Source: Bisbaumannia sp015645095 (GTDB lineage Bacteria > Pseudomonadota > Gammaproteobacteria > Pseudomonadales > Halomonadaceae). Taken from it: a stretch of DNA of 64,000 bases. Position numbers and translations under genes: made by a program. The DNA lies in contig CP141893.1 of assembly GCA_036871055.1 (NCBI GenBank), positions 62,001 through 126,000 of the forward strand, read 5' to 3'. Below, piece by piece: positions 63,216-64,000 of the stretch (within the stretch, counting starts at the first letter, position 1; every line of letters starts with the position of its first letter). The notes beneath the pieces are model-generated. The model had not been told where the DNA came from. It ran no database searches and worked only from the letters and a program-made list of their open reading frames with translations.

Positions 63216-64000
63216 TCAGGGCAGGGCAGCCCGCTTGGCGGCCCGCCGCGCCAGGCGGTCTCCGAACAGGTAGGCGCCCAGGGCCACCAGGATCAGCGCC
63301 GCCCCCAGCCACATGGAGAGGCTGGGGCGCTCGCCGTTCAGCGCCATGCCCAGCCCCAGGGCCAGCACCGGGGTGATCAGGGTGACCAGGGCCACGGTGG
63401 CGGCGGCCAGCCGCGAAAGGATCAGGTAATAGCAGAGGAAGCCGATCAGCGAGCCGAACAGCGCCAGGTAGAGCACCGCCCAGAGGCCGCGGGGCGTCAG
63501 CGGCACCATCAGCGGCTCGCCGCTGGCCAGCCAGAGTAGCGCGAAGCAGGGCATCGACAGCAACAGGGCGCCGGCGGTCTGCTCCAAAGGCGGCAGCCCC
63601 GCCGCCACCCGCTGCACGGCGATGCCGCTGCCGCTGAACAGGGTCACCGCCGCCACCATCATGGCCAGGGCGCCGAGCTGGTCGACCCCGGCGCCCTGGG
63701 AGTCGGCGAAGATCACCGCCAGGCCCGTCACCCCCAGCAGGCACCCCAGCCAGTGCCAGGGCTTGAGGCGGGTGGCGCCGGGCAGCGCCTGGAGAATCAG
63801 CCCCGAGATCAGCGGCGCCAGGCCGAACATCACCGACAGCAGCCCCGAGGGCAGGCTCATGGAGGCGCGGTAGCTCAACGCCATGGCGCCGAACACCCCG
63901 GGTACCGCCACCGCATAGCTGATCAGGGCGCGCCGCGAGCGGGGCAGGCCACGGCCCAGCAGGCGCAGGATCAGCAGGGCCAGCACCGCGGCGATGGCCA
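63216..64000 (-). CDS. EamA/DMT-family permease, 5' end cut by window edge
   Basis: The frame is open from its stop at 63216 to the window edge, about 261 codons, so the N-terminus and true start are outside. It is very hydrophobic with about eight visible segments and the two-fold EamA pattern (FGLAPLISGLILQAL in the first half; LFGSLIGFLCYYLILSRLAA and VTLITPVLALGLGMALNGER in the second). It ends in a basic tail. Drug/metabolite or amino-acid export is likely; the substrate is unknown. Confidence 0.85.
   Translation of the reverse strand, partial: AIAAVLALLILRLLGRGLPRSRRALISYAVAVPGVFGAMALSYRASMSLPSGLLSVMFGLAPLISGLILQALPGATRLKPWHWLGCLLGVTGLAVIFADSQGAGVDQLGALAMMVAAVTLFSGSGIAVQRVAAGLPPLEQTAGALLLSMPCFALLWLASGEPLMVPLTPRGLWAVLYLALFGSLIGFLCYYLILSRLAAATVALVTLITPVLALGLGMALNGERPSLSMWLGAALILVALGAYLFGDRLARRAAKRAALP

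Overview
The window looks like a chromosomal segment of a Halomonas-type gammaproteobacterium. It is GC-rich and tightly packed, with TRAP, NCS1 and AtoE-type carriers, an OprD-type porin and GC-rich intergenic palindromes. That assignment is inferred from gene content and style, not from a marker gene. I saw no rRNA, tRNA, CRISPR array, prophage or insertion sequence. Both edges cut genes: tyrS on the left and an EamA-type permease on the right.

Layout. (1) 1-3429: tyrS (partial), a LuxR-type regulator and an APC amino-acid permease, all on the minus strand. (2) 3666-6521: a FeaR-like AraC regulator divided by a repeat-rich gap from a phenylacetaldehyde-type dehydrogenase. (3) 6668-14728: a malonate island with an OprD-type porin, a malonamidase-like amidase, malonyl-CoA synthetase (matB), malonyl-CoA decarboxylase and an AtoE-type carrier. 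A divergent GntR regulator faces it across a perfect TGTTATATATAACA palindrome. (4) 14790-18115: a LuxR regulator, a flavin monooxygenase with a small DUF2783-type partner, and a cysteine-rich DUF6455-type protein. (5) 18150-24833: an MFS carrier, an Lrp regulator, a fused indolepyruvate ferredoxin oxidoreductase and a Bcr/CflA-type exporter. (6) 24974-31015: homogentisate catabolism (maiA, fumarylacetoacetase, hmgA) with a second flavin monooxygenase + DUF2783 pair and a metallo-beta-lactamase-fold protein whose metal site is degraded. (7) 31315-36555: two paralogous TRAP binding proteins, a MarR regulator and the TRAP membrane subunits.

(8) 36630-56891 is a long purine-ureide route: urate (puuD), 5-hydroxyisourate (uraH), OHCU (uraD), allantoin with racemase-family proteins, allantoate (puuE), ureidoglycine (allE), ureidoglycolate (allA), glyoxylate, then gcl, hyi, glxR, glycerate 2-kinase and pyruvate kinase. 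Two NCS1 permeases and a YfcC-type carrier sit inside it. No enzyme for allantoate to ureidoglycine is present. Two regulators, IclR-type and GntR-type, lie in the cluster. Two separate operator-like motifs recur in its promoters: TGGAAAT-N-ATTTCCA-like boxes, matching the IclR-family consensus, and TTTGTATACAAA-like boxes, which I tentatively assign to the GntR protein.

(9) 57006-62978 holds the most unusual locus. A response-regulator receiver domain is fused to a glutamate-dehydrogenase-like protein that has lost most of its catalytic residues. It is followed by a soluble hybrid histidine kinase (PAS-PAS-HisKA-HATPase-REC-REC-HPt) and a D-serine-deaminase-like PLP enzyme. The kinase start is preceded by an exact 27-nt duplication of its own ribosome-binding site and first codons.
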